A DNA stretch of 64,000 nt from an uncultured Alphaproteobacteria bacterium (lineage in GTDB: Bacteria; Pseudomonadota; Alphaproteobacteria; RF32; CAG-239). This document shows, in pieces, positions 52,768 to 61,850 of this stretch (position 1 is its first letter; each line of letters begins with the position of its first letter). The stretch covers positions 1-64,000 of the forward strand of contig CAKQRQ010000009.1 of assembly GCA_934271465.1 (NCBI GenBank), read 5' to 3'. The notes below the pieces were generated by a model. That model was not told where the DNA came from. It searched no databases and saw nothing but the letters and a program-made list of their open reading frames with translations. The position numbers and the translations under genes were made by a program.

Positions 52768-54018
52768 TCAACGGGGTTTGAGCATTCCGAATTTCTTTTT
52801 GCCCATGGCAATTTTGGCTTGTCCGCTCTGCAAATCGGCCGCGGAAAGGCGGTAATTTTCATCTGTTACAGGCTTATCATTCAGCTTGAGTCCGCCTTGT
52901 TTTATCAGGCGGCGCGCCTCGCCTTTTGATGCACAAAAGCCGATATTGACAAACACATCCAAAATTCCGTCGCCGGCCGCGACCTCAACCGTCGGCAATT
53001 CTTCCCCGAGGGCGCCTTGTTCAAAGGCCTTGCGCGCTGTTTCCTGCGCTTTTTCGGCCTCTGCCGCGCCGCGGCAAATCTTTGTCGCCTCAAATGCCAG
53101 AATTTTTTTGGCCTCGTTGATTTCTTCATCTTTCAGAGCTTCAAGGCGTTTAATCTCGTCCATCGGCAGATCTGTATAAATGCGCAGGCATTTGCCGACT
53201 TCGGCATCGCCGATATTACGGAAATATTGAAAATAGTCATAAGAAGATAATTTTTCTTCATTAATCCAAACGGCATTTCCTTCGGACTTGCCCATTTTTT
53301 TGCCGTTGGAATCGGTAATAATCGGCGAGGTAAACCCGAACAATTCCGTGTTGTATTTGCGGCGGCCGAGTTCCGTGCCAGAGGTAATATTGCCCCATTG
53401 ATCGGAACCGGCAATCTGAGCGCGGCAATTATATTTTTGCATCAGCACGCAAAAATCATACCCTTGCAGGAGCATATAGTTGAATTCCAAAAAGCTCATG
53501 GGCTGTTCGCGCTCCAGACGGGTTTTGACGGAATCCATCGTCAACATCCGGTTGACCGAATAACAAGTGCCGATGTCGCGCAAAAACTCAAGGTAATTAA
53601 TCTCTTTGAACCAATCCCAGTTATCAACCATCACGGCATCTGCCGCGCCGCTGCCGAACTTCAAAAACTTGGAAAAAGATTTTTTGAGCCCCTCAATATT
53701 GTGTTTGAGCGTTGCCTCGTCCAAAAACGGACGCAATTTGTCTTTGCCGGACGGATCGCCGATGCGCGCCGTTGCTCCGCCGACCAATGTCAAAGGCTTG
53801 TGTCCGCATTTTTGAAACCAGCGGAGCATCATCAAAGGCACGATATGCCCGACATGAAGACTATCGCCCGTAGGATCGGAGCCCAAATAGCCGACGGCGG
53901 GTTTTCCGGATTTTTCGCACTCATATAAATAAGAATCAAAGCCCTCAATATTGGTGCATTGATTGTAAAAACCGCGTTCGAGCATAATATTTAAGAATTC
54001 CGATTTCAAGTCAGACAT
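52768..54018 (-). CDS. tyrS: Tyrosyl-tRNA synthetase
   Basis: 416 residues, cytosolic. The class I signatures are GDSLHVGHIVPLMML (HIGH form) and KKMGKSEGNAVW (KMSKS form). The catalytic core recognises Tyr via GYDFCVLMQKYNCRAQIAGS and DQWGNITSG. The C-terminal S4 RNA-binding domain is about 350-410 (KGEARRLIKQGGLKLNDKPV). This is the long bacterial TyrS type. The anmK gene begins 86 bases upstream on the other strand. Confidence 0.97.
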   Translation of the reverse strand: MSDLKSEFLNIMLERGFYNQCTNIEGFDSYLYECEKSGKPAVGYLGSDPTGDSLHVGHIVPLMMLRWFQKCGHKPLTLVGGATARIGDPSGKDKLRPFLDEATLKHNIEGLKKSFSKFLKFGSGAADAVMVDNWDWFKEINYLEFLRDIGTCYSVNRMLTMDSVKTRLEREQPMSFLEFNYMLLQGYDFCVLMQKYNCRAQIAGSDQWGNITSGTELGRRKYNTELFGFTSPIITDSNGKKMGKSEGNAVWINEEKLSSYDYFQYFRNIGDAEVGKCLRIYTDLPMDEIKRLEALKDEEINEAKKILAFEATKICRGAAEAEKAQETARKAFEQGALGEELPTVEVAAGDGILDVFVNIGFCASKGEARRLIKQGGLKLNDKPVTDENYRLSAADLQSGQAKIAMGKKKFGMLKPR

Positions 54019-54104
54019 CGTTTTGTTCCTTTTTTCCTTTCATAACCAAATCTTAACGCATATTAGCATATAATTTTTTCAATGCAAGAAAGGAGTTTGT
54101 TTTT

Positions 54105-55205
54105 ATGAATTCTATACACACGGCAACAGTTTTGGGACTGACAAGCGGATCTTCTTTGGACGGCGTTAATGCGGCTGTTTTGACAACCGACGGCGTTGAC
54201 GTGTTTGAATTCGGCAAAACTTTTGATATTCCTTATGACGACAACCTGAGGGAAGCCTTGCGGCATATGCACAAAAATTATGCCGCCATGGATGATGAGG
54301 AAAAGAACAGAATCGAAAATGAATTGACGGATTTTCACATTGCAGCGGCTCAAGAAATTTTGTCGGACTTCCCCAATATCAGCCTGATTGGATTCAGCGG
54401 ACATGTGATTGCCCATTGCCCAAGGGAGCATTTGTTGTATCAGATAGGCGACAATCAAAAAATGGCCGATGCGCTCCAGCGAACGGTTGTCGGGAAGTTT
54501 AGAAACGCCGATATTTTTGCCGGCGGACAAGGGGCGCCTTTATCGGCGGTTTATCACGCGGCCTTGACTCAAAACGAGCCTAAGCCTTTGGTTGTGGTTG
54601 ATGTGGGCGGGTTGAGCACAGTCACGTTTATCGGCGAAAACGGCGAACTGACGGCCTTTGATGCCGCCCCCGGAAACGCTGCGCTCAATGACTGGGTTAA
54701 TAAACACGGCGGCATGCATATGGATTATAACGGCAAACTGGGTATTTCGGGGCATATTCATGAAGATGTGCTTTCCAGTTTGATGAAGCATAAATTTTTG
54801 GCGCTCTGTCCGCCAAAAGCCGCCGAGATGAACACTTTTGTCGATAAATTGGAACATCTGGAGGGCTTGTCTTTGGAAGACGGCGCGGCCACGGCGACCG
54901 CCTTTGTGGCCGAAGCCGTCGCCAAGGCCATTGCTGATTTTGTGCCGGAAGTTCCCGTTAAGGTTATTATTTGCGGCGGCGGCGCCAAAAACCCGACATT
55001 GGTTCGCTTTTTGCGCCAAAGGATTAAGGCCGATGAAATTTGCACCGCCGAAGAATGCGGGTTTGATTCCATGGGGATTGAGGCGCAGGCTTTCGGCTTT
55101 ATGGCGATGCGGCGGATTAATCAGATGCCGTCATCTTATCCATCGACCACCGGCGCCGCCTGCCCCGTTATTTGCGGTGAGATTTTTTCTCCAACAAAAA
55201 ACTAA
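54105..55205 (+). CDS. anmK: 1,6-anhydro-N-acetylmuramate kinase
   Basis: 366 residues. AnmK phosphorylates and opens anhydroMurNAc during peptidoglycan recycling. Seen: GLTSGSSLDGVNAAV (phosphate-1; typical form MSGTSxDG), GFSGHVIAHCP, VGKFRNADIFAGGQGAPLSA (typical 'FRxxDxAAGGQGAPL'), VVDVGGLSTVTFIG, FDAAPGNAALNDW and VIICGGGAKNP. In the typical motif Thr precedes Ser-x-Asp-Gly; here it is LTSGSSLDG, a mild variation. The catalytic Asp in SLDG is kept. A terminator follows. Confidence 0.95.
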   Translation: MNSIHTATVLGLTSGSSLDGVNAAVLTTDGVDVFEFGKTFDIPYDDNLREALRHMHKNYAAMDDEEKNRIENELTDFHIAAAQEILSDFPNISLIGFSGHVIAHCPREHLLYQIGDNQKMADALQRTVVGKFRNADIFAGGQGAPLSAVYHAALTQNEPKPLVVVDVGGLSTVTFIGENGELTAFDAAPGNAALNDWVNKHGGMHMDYNGKLGISGHIHEDVLSSLMKHKFLALCPPKAAEMNTFVDKLEHLEGLSLEDGAATATAFVAEAVAKAIADFVPEVPVKVIICGGGAKNPTLVRFLRQRIKADEICTAEECGFDSMGIEAQAFGFMAMRRINQMPSSYPSTTGAACPVICGEIFSPTKN

Positions 55206-55215
55206 AAACCGTCAA

Positions 55216-55244
55216 TATACCCCCTCTTTGGGTATAACTTTTTT
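55216..55244 (+). terminator. Terminator of anmK
   Basis: TATACCC/GGGTATA stem with a seven-base loop, then ACTTTTTT. An outer ACCGTCA/TGACGGT pair may extend it. Confidence 0.75.
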
Positions 55245-55311
55245 ACTTATAATGACGGTAAATAATGAAGTTGTCCAAATTTAATATGATGTTTGAGGTG
55301 TTTTTTCTTTG

Positions 55312-55340
55312 TTGACAAAGTGGACAAAAAATGATATATT
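55312..55340 (+). promoter_or_regulatory. Strong sigma-70 promoter of the 55469 gene
   Basis: TTGACA, exactly 17 bases, TATATT. The predicted transcript would have a leader of about 120 bases, which includes a 13-codon open frame (55414-55455) with an AAAGG site eleven bases before its ATG. Confidence 0.7.
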
Positions 55341-55468
55341 TTATTTGTTTAATTAAGAATGTGAGTATTATTAGGTTGAGTTTAGAGTTGTTTGAGGGGT
55401 CGAAAGGCTTTGAATGACGGTTTTGGACGAGGCTGAATATAAGCGCATTCTGTAAAATTTCTTACACC

Positions 55469-56473
55469 ATGTTTAAAGATTTTCTTTCAAGGGTATGGAA
55501 TACCCTTTGCGACTTCTTCGTCGCACTTCTCATGTTCGTCTTTGTATATAACCCTGTGGCGTTCCTTCTCTGGAGCATTTTCGCCCCAAAGAAAGCCGCA
55601 AGAGCCGCGACTTACGGACAATTCCGTTGGATGGAAGCCATGGTTAAACCCATGCACTACTTGTATCCTCTTGGGATGAAAAAGTGGTTCGTCAAAGAAT
55701 ATGGCCTCTGGAATTATTCCGCAGAGCTTCAGCGTAAAGTATTTTTTGCATTCAGAGAACGAGGTAATGTCGAAGAGATGACACACTTGTTCCAGACAAT
55801 GTCTAAAGAGTGTTACAATGTAGCTCTGTTTGGAGCAACTTCTGTCGATGAAGAAGCTGCTCTTTTGGCAGACATTACCTTGTCGGCCGAAGACTTAAGA
55901 CTTCTGGACTTGTCTGTTGTTCGGAAATATGCTGAAAAGCATACGCTGCCGGCGGAATATCTGATATTGGTATTTAAGGAATATCATATCAGCGCAGATG
56001 AGAGGAATCTTTCCAAACAGGATAGATGGGATTACCTCTCAAAAATTCTGCTTTTCCATGTTGAAAGACATGGCACAACAAAGGAATTTATAGACTTCCT
56101 CAGCAATCAAAATGATGAAGCTTTCAAGGAGGCCTTTAAGAAATCACTGAAGGCTTTTTCCGAGAGGCAGGTTGTCAATAATATGAACAATCATGGTTTA
56201 AACATCATGGAGTTCACAACCTACATTAAAGACAACCCAGTTCTGGAACCTCAGACACAAAAGCTTCTGTGGCCGTGGCAGCTTGAGATATTCCTCAAGT
56301 TCTACCAACCGGCGGATGAGGCTGTTTGCTATCTCCTGAGCAAAGGGGATATCCAGATTGCAGACATTTTGTTCAAGAACAAGGATGTTAAGTTTTCTGA
56401 AACGGCGAAGATGCTCATCAAGAGCAACTCGAACTTGCTGATGGCTTATATCCGTAACGGAAGACACTTCTAA
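55469..56473 (+). CDS. Hypothetical membrane-anchored protein
   Basis: 334 residues: one hydrophobic segment near the start (about 12-38, LCDFFVALLMFVFVYNPVAF), then a long helical cytoplasmic or periplasmic domain rich in Lys, Glu and Leu without recognisable motif. The helical repeats every 30-35 residues could be a solenoid. Strong promoter and terminator frame it as a single-gene unit. The ATG at 55469 has no clear ribosome site. No family recognised. Confidence 0.65.
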   Translation: MFKDFLSRVWNTLCDFFVALLMFVFVYNPVAFLLWSIFAPKKAARAATYGQFRWMEAMVKPMHYLYPLGMKKWFVKEYGLWNYSAELQRKVFFAFRERGNVEEMTHLFQTMSKECYNVALFGATSVDEEAALLADITLSAEDLRLLDLSVVRKYAEKHTLPAEYLILVFKEYHISADERNLSKQDRWDYLSKILLFHVERHGTTKEFIDFLSNQNDEAFKEAFKKSLKAFSERQVVNNMNNHGLNIMEFTTYIKDNPVLEPQTQKLLWPWQLEIFLKFYQPADEAVCYLLSKGDIQIADILFKNKDVKFSETAKMLIKSNSNLLMAYIRNGRHF

Positions 56474-56488
56474 ACTCTGAATAACCGA

Positions 56489-56520
56489 AAGCGTTCCTTT
56501 TTATAAGGGAACGCTTTTTG
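56489..56520 (+). terminator. Terminator of the 55469 gene
   Basis: AAGCGTTCC pairs with GGAACGCTT, loop of ten bases, then TTT-G-TTTTTTT. Confidence 0.9.
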
Positions 56521-56549
56521 TTTTTTTAAAGCCGATTTATCCCCTGATT

Positions 56550-56577
56550 TTGACAGTATCTTTGAGGTGCCTACTTT
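56550..56577 (+). promoter_or_regulatory. Promoter-like sequence of the aas-like gene
   Basis: TTGACA (56550-56555), 16 bases, TACTTT (56572-56577), some 65 bases upstream of the ATG. The -35 element is perfect and the -10 weak. Confidence 0.5.
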
Positions 56578-56642
56578 ACTTTGGGCGCATCTTTTTATAT
56601 TTTTAGTAGGATATGGTTGATTAACGCGGAGTTTTAACACAA

Positions 56643-58823
56643 ATGATGAGATCTTTGGCACGCTTTTTCTTAAGGATTATTTTCAGAATCGGCAAAATCA
56701 GGTTTAAGATGAACTTTGATCCCGCCGCCCTGCCCTCTAAAGGCGTTTATATCTCTAACCATGTGTCTTTTTTGGATCCGATTGTATTGTTTGCCTTTTT
56801 GCCGGGGAATCCGATTTTTGTGTTGCACGGGCAGCTTTATCGCAACCCGTGGATTAGGCTTTTTATGCAATATGCCGATATTTTGAAGTTTGACAACCAT
56901 GATGTCCCCGATTTGAAAAACCTGATTTCGCTTGTCGCGGGCGGGCGGTTGTGCGTTATTTTCCCCGAAGGCCGCATGACAACCTCGGGCAATATTATGA
57001 AAATTTATGAATCCGCCGGACTGCTTGCCGACAAAGCTGACGCACCGGTTATTCCGGTTTGGATTAACGGGCTGCAATACAGCTATTTTTCGAACACGCA
57101 GGGCAAACTGCCGCACCGGCTGATGCCCAAAACCAGCGTGATTGTGGACGCGCCGCGCCCGCTCAAGCTCAAAGACGAGCTCCGCCACCAACGCAACCAT
57201 ATCTCCAACGAGATTTATATGATTATGCGCGAGATGGCTTTTGAATCGATGTATCGTCCCGAGATGACTGTTTTTACGCAGCTTATCCGCGCCGCCAAAA
57301 TCAATTCCAAATGCCGCATGGGGTTCGGCCGGCCGGAGGTTTTGGAAGATATTACCCGCAAACCTAACACCTTTAAGGATATTTTGGTTAAATCTTATGT
57401 GCTGGGACATTATTTCAGCCGGATTTCGGAGCATCAGGAGCCTGTCGGGATTATGCTGCCGAACTCGGTCGCGGCGGTGTGCACGTTTTTTGGGCTGAAC
57501 GCCTATGGACAAGTGCCCGTGATGATTAACTTTAGCGCCGGCGTGCAAAATATCATATCCAGCGTGAAGACGGTTCCGGTCAAAAAAATCATTACATCCA
57601 AGCTTTTTGTGCGCAAGGCCGCGCTTGAGCCGATTGTGGAGGCTGTCAAAGAGGTCGGCTGCGAGGTTATTTATCTGGAAGAAGCCGCGCGGAAAATTCC
57701 GCTCAAGGACAAGCTCCACGCCCTGTGGCAATACAAAATCAAAGATGTGCCCTATCGCGCCAAACCAAGCGATTATGCCGCCATTTTGTTTACGTCCGGC
57801 TCCGAGGGCGCGCCGAAAGCCGTTGTGCTGTCGAACAGAAATATTATTTCCAATGTTTGGCAGATTGCAACTTTTGAAACGTTAAACATCTCGGACACTG
57901 TGCTGAACTCTATGCCGATTTTTCACAGTTTCGGGCTGGTCTTGGGCACGCTTTACGCGTTGTATCAGGGGGCAAAGGTCTTTTTGTATCCCTCGCCGCT
58001 GCATTTTCGCGTTATCAGCGATTTGCTTTATGAGATTGAGGCGACGGTTATGATTGGGACGGACACGTTTTTCAGAAGTTATGCCAAAGTTGCCCACCCG
58101 CTCGACTTTAACACGCTGCGGCTTGTTTATGCCGGCGCAGAAGGCGTCAAACTCGACACGCGCACGATTTTGAACGAGCGCCTCGGCACACGCCTGATGG
58201 AAGCTTACGGCACGACCGAATGTTCGCCGGCGGTTGCGGGCAACAACGTTGTCTTTAACAAATTCGGCACTATCGGTAAACTTTGCCCCGGCATGCAATA
58301 CCGCCTTGAAAAAATCGACGGTATCGAGAAAGGCGGCGAGCTGGTCGTCAAAGGGCCGAATGTGATGGAAGGCTATATTTTGCCGGATCATCCGGGGGTT
58401 TTGGTGCCGCCGCAGGACGGGTGGTATCATACGGGAGATGTGGTCGAGGTTGACGAAATCGGCTTTATGACGATTAAAGACCGTATCAAACGCTTTGCCA
58501 AAATCGGCGGCGAGATGGTGTCTTTGCGCGCCATTGAAAATATGCTTTGCAAGATGTTTGAAGGACAAGACGAGTTTTGTTACGGCGTTGTGGCTGTTCC
58601 GCACGAAAACAAAGGCGAGCAGATTATTGTTGCCACCAATAACAAAGACCTGACGATTGACCGCCTGAGGGAATTTATCAAGACAAACGGCTATCCGGAA
58701 TTGTATTTGCCTCGGGTTATTTTGTATCGCGAGTCTATCCCGACATCGGCCACCGGAAAAGTTGACAACGTCACCCTCAAGAAAGAAGTTCTTGCCGAGC
58801 TTAACACCGCCCAAGCGGCCTGA
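56643..58823 (+). CDS. aas: Bifunctional acyltransferase / acyl-ACP synthetase (Aas-like)
   Basis: 726 residues; E. coli Aas has 719. The N-terminal PlsC-type domain has motif NHVSFLD (about 39-45) and FPEGRMTTSG (about 109-118). From about 210 on is an AMP-forming synthetase: FTSGSEGAPKAVVLS (P-loop, about 384), LMEAYGTTECSP, GWYHTGDVVEVDE, IKDRIKRFAKIGGE and C-terminal TSATGKVD with the catalytic Lys. Aas reacylates lyso-phosphatidylethanolamine with ACP-bound fatty acid at the inner membrane. Whether LplT (the lysolipid flippase) exists elsewhere is unknown. Confidence 0.85.
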   Translation: MMRSLARFFLRIIFRIGKIRFKMNFDPAALPSKGVYISNHVSFLDPIVLFAFLPGNPIFVLHGQLYRNPWIRLFMQYADILKFDNHDVPDLKNLISLVAGGRLCVIFPEGRMTTSGNIMKIYESAGLLADKADAPVIPVWINGLQYSYFSNTQGKLPHRLMPKTSVIVDAPRPLKLKDELRHQRNHISNEIYMIMREMAFESMYRPEMTVFTQLIRAAKINSKCRMGFGRPEVLEDITRKPNTFKDILVKSYVLGHYFSRISEHQEPVGIMLPNSVAAVCTFFGLNAYGQVPVMINFSAGVQNIISSVKTVPVKKIITSKLFVRKAALEPIVEAVKEVGCEVIYLEEAARKIPLKDKLHALWQYKIKDVPYRAKPSDYAAILFTSGSEGAPKAVVLSNRNIISNVWQIATFETLNISDTVLNSMPIFHSFGLVLGTLYALYQGAKVFLYPSPLHFRVISDLLYEIEATVMIGTDTFFRSYAKVAHPLDFNTLRLVYAGAEGVKLDTRTILNERLGTRLMEAYGTTECSPAVAGNNVVFNKFGTIGKLCPGMQYRLEKIDGIEKGGELVVKGPNVMEGYILPDHPGVLVPPQDGWYHTGDVVEVDEIGFMTIKDRIKRFAKIGGEMVSLRAIENMLCKMFEGQDEFCYGVVAVPHENKGEQIIVATNNKDLTIDRLREFIKTNGYPELYLPRVILYRESIPTSATGKVDNVTLKKEVLAELNTAQAA

Positions 58824-58835
58824 GGCTTTTTTCTT

Positions 58836-59393
58836 TTACAAGGCGCCGGTATAGCCTTTGGGTCTTGAGGTTGAAAATTTGGAGAGTTTAATTCCTTCCA
58901 GCTTCAATAATTTGAGCTTGGTTTCGAGCATTTTGTCGCCGTTCAGAAATTTCCTTCGATGCCCAATGACCCGATGCGTCGGGACAATAATGGCCATCGG
59001 ATTTTGGTTGACAGCCACCCTGACTGATGAAAGCGTAACGTTTTTCCAAGCTTCTTCCAGTCTAATCATCTTAGTCACTTCTTCTAGCGTGATTATCCCG
59101 CCGAACGGAATTGTGCATACCAAACGCCATACATCGCACCAAAAAGGCGTTCCGTAAGGCAATAATGCCATCGGCGGAAAAGGAATGTCTTCGCCCTTAA
59201 AGTAGGAGCGCAGCCATTTTTTTGTTTCTCTGAAAATCTTCAAAGAATTTTTCCGCTCGGCGACATACTCATAGACGGGCTTTTTTTGAAAATCAAAACG
59301 CACGCTTATCAGACTTTCGCCGTCGCTCGTCAAAAACATATCCCCCAAAGGAGACTTAAAAATGCTCATGTAGGTTTTTCCGGCTATTTTCAT
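58836..59393 (-). CDS. Ogt-like alkyltransferase homologue without active-site Cys
   Basis: 185 residues with both Ogt domains. The DNA-binding part runs from GTPFWCDVWRLVCTIPFGG to NQNPMAIIVPTHRVIGHRRK. In active O6-alkylguanine transferases that motif is PCHRV; here Thr139 stands in place of Cys (codon ACG). The Tyr that flips the base (usual 'TYGEIA') is Leu103. Suicide transfer is therefore impossible. This recalls alkyltransferase-like (ATL) proteins with Trp or Ala at the site, which flag lesions for excision repair; but those usually lack the N-terminal domain kept here. It overlaps the epimerase stop (ATGA) and ends the AAA-epimerase operon. Confidence 0.82.
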   Translation of the reverse strand: MKIAGKTYMSIFKSPLGDMFLTSDGESLISVRFDFQKKPVYEYVAERKNSLKIFRETKKWLRSYFKGEDIPFPPMALLPYGTPFWCDVWRLVCTIPFGGIITLEEVTKMIRLEEAWKNVTLSSVRVAVNQNPMAIIVPTHRVIGHRRKFLNGDKMLETKLKLLKLEGIKLSKFSTSRPKGYTGAL

Positions 59394-60337
59394 TTGCTAT
59401 ACTTCCACGAGATAAATTTTTTGATACCCTGCTCAAAAGTCGTGCGCGGCTGATAGCCTAGAAGCCTTTGCGCCTTTGACCAATCGCAGACTGTTTTGTT
59501 GACATCGCCGGGCTGCACGGGCTTTTGGATAATTTCGGCCTTTTTGCCCATGGCATCTTCAATTGTTTGAATCATGCGTTTGAGAGTTATTGGTTCACCG
59601 CCGCCCAGATTGATAATCTCGTAACCGGTTTTGTCATAGGCTATCGAGGCGCAAATTCCTTGCACAATATCGCCGATAAACGTATAATCGCGCTTGGTCG
59701 AGCCGTCGCCGTACATTTCAATGGGTTTATTTTCGGCAATCAGGCGCGAAAATTTGTTAATCGCCAAATCGGGACGCTGACGCGGGCCGTAAACCGTGAA
59801 AAACCGCAAAGCCACAACATTGATGCCATACAGATGGTGCCATGTATAGCAGATTTGCTCGCAGGCGGATTTGGTCGCAGCATAGGGCGAAATCGGCTCG
59901 GTTACTTTCAGGTCTTCGGAAAAACTCTCGGCGGCGCAGTTGCCGTAAACAGACGAGGAAGAGGCTATCACAAGCTTTTTAACCCCAAATTGGCGCATAG
60001 CTTCCAGCACATTGACTGTGCCTAAGATATTGCTTTTGACATACTCAACCGGATTTTCAAGAGATGGGCGAACCCCTGCACGCGCTGCAAGATGAATAAC
60101 GGCGTCAAACCGGTGCGCCTTGAACACGGCCTCAAGCCGCGGCATATCTTCAATATCCACCCGATATAAGCGGTAATTCGGGTTTTGGAGCGCTTGCGCA
60201 ACGTTGGCCTCTTTGACAGCAACATCATAATAGTTATTAAAATTATCGACAACAACAATCTCGTTTCCGTCGGCAAGCAGTTTGTCCGCCAGATTGGATC
60301 CGATAAATCCGGCGCCTCCGGTAATCAAATAACGCAT
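59390..60337 (-). CDS. NAD-dependent nucleotide-sugar epimerase (UDP-glucuronate 4-epimerase-like)
   Basis: 315 residues from the ATG at 60337 (AAAGGA upstream). Extended SDR: ITGGAGFIGSNL binds NAD, the active site is Ser (IASSSSVYGN) with YAATK (Tyr-x3-Lys), and AARAGVRPSLENPVEYVKSN is typical of UDP-glucuronate/UDP-GlcNAc 4-epimerases for capsule and LPS. TVYGPRQRPDLAINKF gives the substrate loop. Sugar specificity cannot be fixed by eye. The gene starts 14 bases after the AAA ATPase stop; this odd pairing may be incidental. Confidence 0.85.
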   Translation of the reverse strand: MRYLITGGAGFIGSNLADKLLADGNEIVVVDNFNNYYDVAVKEANVAQALQNPNYRLYRVDIEDMPRLEAVFKAHRFDAVIHLAARAGVRPSLENPVEYVKSNILGTVNVLEAMRQFGVKKLVIASSSSVYGNCAAESFSEDLKVTEPISPYAATKSACEQICYTWHHLYGINVVALRFFTVYGPRQRPDLAINKFSRLIAENKPIEMYGDGSTKRDYTFIGDIVQGICASIAYDKTGYEIINLGGGEPITLKRMIQTIEDAMGKKAEIIQKPVQPGDVNKTVCDWSKAQRLLGYQPRTTFEQGIKKFISWKYSK

Positions 60338-60351
60338 TTTTATTTTTCCTT

Positions 60352-61698
60352 TCAAATGTTTTGAATATCCAATTCAACTTTCATACCGTTCAGGTCAATT
60401 TGCTTAAAAAACATAACCATATACCATGGCAGATACACAACTTTTTTATCTTGTTCCATATTGCCTTGACAAAAAACTATTCCTTCATCCAATTTCCATT
60501 CTTTCACGCCTAAAGCATTCTCAAGCGCACGATGGGCTTTGTAATCTTTTCCTGACTTAATCTCAATCGGAATGATTTTTCCTGCCCGTTGAACCACAAA
60601 ATCTAATTCGCCGATGGTTCTTTTGTTTAAATATCTTAAGGAAAAGCCATTTGACTTCAGCTGTTCGGCAAATACATTTTCTAATATTCCGCCCATGTTG
60701 GCAGAAAGATTTCCCTGCAAAATATCAAACTGGAGATTTTCCAAACCCATGGCGCATAATAGCCCGCAATCGTTCATAAACAACTTAAACAGCCGGCTTT
60801 GCTCGTTTATTTTTAATGGCGCCTTCGGTTCGGACAAATTATAACAAGGCAGCGCCACTCCGGCATCCTGAAGCCAGACAAAAGAATCTTCATACTCGCG
60901 CAGCCTGGCGTTTTGTTCAATTGAAGACAGCTTAAACCGTCGGGTTTTATCATCAAGCTGAGAGGGTATTCTATCAAAAATATTGGTTACTTTCGTTTTT
61001 TTATCCAAGGTATATTTACTTATATCCTGCCGATATTGCGCAACAATGTCTTTTTGAACAGTAGTGACCACTCCTATGTCATGTGTCTTGATAAATGCTT
61101 GAACAACCGCAGGCATTCCACCGACAACAATATAATATTTAAACAAATCCGACATTGTTTTGTGAATAGATTCTGTGACAGGTGTTTTTTCATCATAACA
61201 TTTTTTAAGATATTCCATTGTTTGCGGCTGAATTCCGTTTGCCAAACAAAATTCTTCAAAATCAAGCGGATACATTTGTAATATTTCTTCATACCCGACA
61301 GGATATGACGGAACGGGCTTGTAATTAACCCCTAAAAGCGACCCTGACTCTATATAATCAAAGCGACCGTCTTCAACCAAAAATTTGATTGCTGTCCGAG
61401 CATTAGGACATTCTTGGATTTCATCCAAAAAAATTAATGTTTTTCCTTTGGGAAGAGGTTTGCCGATAAATGCCGTCAAATTCATAATAATCGTATCGGC
61501 GCTGAGATCGCCCGAAAAGATATTTGCGGCGGTCGGCCGCGTGATAAAATTAATTTCAACAAAATTATCGTAGTTTGCTTTTCCAAACTGACGCACAAGA
61601 TAGGTTTTTCCTATTTGTCTGGCTCCCGTCACAAGGAGAGCTTTTTTATTTTTGTTTGCTTTCCACTTTTGAAGTATTTGCTCTGCTTTCCTATACAT
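60352..61698 (-). CDS. AAA ATPase with DUF4143 domain
   Basis: 448 residues. AAA_14 ATPase: Walker A GARQIGKT (residues 25-32), Walker B TLIFLDEIQE (about 87-96), sensor-like IESGSLLGV. The C-terminal DUF4143 domain (about 210-410) has ELDFVVQRAGKIIPIEIKSG, a PD-(D/E)xK nuclease-like pattern. The family is widespread, often horizontally spread, and its function is unknown. TAAGGAAAG precedes the ATG. The upstream region carries four 33-bp-spaced repeats. Confidence 0.88.
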   Translation of the reverse strand: MYRKAEQILQKWKANKNKKALLVTGARQIGKTYLVRQFGKANYDNFVEINFITRPTAANIFSGDLSADTIIMNLTAFIGKPLPKGKTLIFLDEIQECPNARTAIKFLVEDGRFDYIESGSLLGVNYKPVPSYPVGYEEILQMYPLDFEEFCLANGIQPQTMEYLKKCYDEKTPVTESIHKTMSDLFKYYIVVGGMPAVVQAFIKTHDIGVVTTVQKDIVAQYRQDISKYTLDKKTKVTNIFDRIPSQLDDKTRRFKLSSIEQNARLREYEDSFVWLQDAGVALPCYNLSEPKAPLKINEQSRLFKLFMNDCGLLCAMGLENLQFDILQGNLSANMGGILENVFAEQLKSNGFSLRYLNKRTIGELDFVVQRAGKIIPIEIKSGKDYKAHRALENALGVKEWKLDEGIVFCQGNMEQDKKVVYLPWYMVMFFKQIDLNGMKVELDIQNI

Positions 61699-61718
61699 TT
61701 GAACTTTCCTTAATGAGG

Positions 61719-61836
61719 ATTTTCACGTTTTTCAAGTTTAATATACATCAAATTTTCACGTTTTGCAACTCTAAAAAGGTGCTATTTTTCACGTTTTTTA
61801 AGTATAAACACCGCCGAATTTTCACGTTTTGCAAAA
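61719..61836. repeat. Four direct repeats with exact 33-bp period
   Basis: ATTTTCACGTTTT(T/G)CAA units have TTTCACG starting at 61721, 61754, 61787 and 61820, period exactly 33 in each case. About 17 bases are conserved and 16 vary in every unit. The array fills the gap between the methylase stop and the AAA start. Confidence 0.92.
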
Positions 61837-61850
61837 TTCAATGCGGTTTT

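Noticed and set aside
55679..58814. Long minus-strand frames opposite the aas-like gene (56670-57731, 57882-58814)
   Set aside because: They are antisense shadows of a recognisable bifunctional enzyme with intact motifs on the plus strand.
61719..61836. CRISPR array
   Set aside because: Conserved units of about 17 bp and gaps of about 16 bp are too short, and no cas genes are present.
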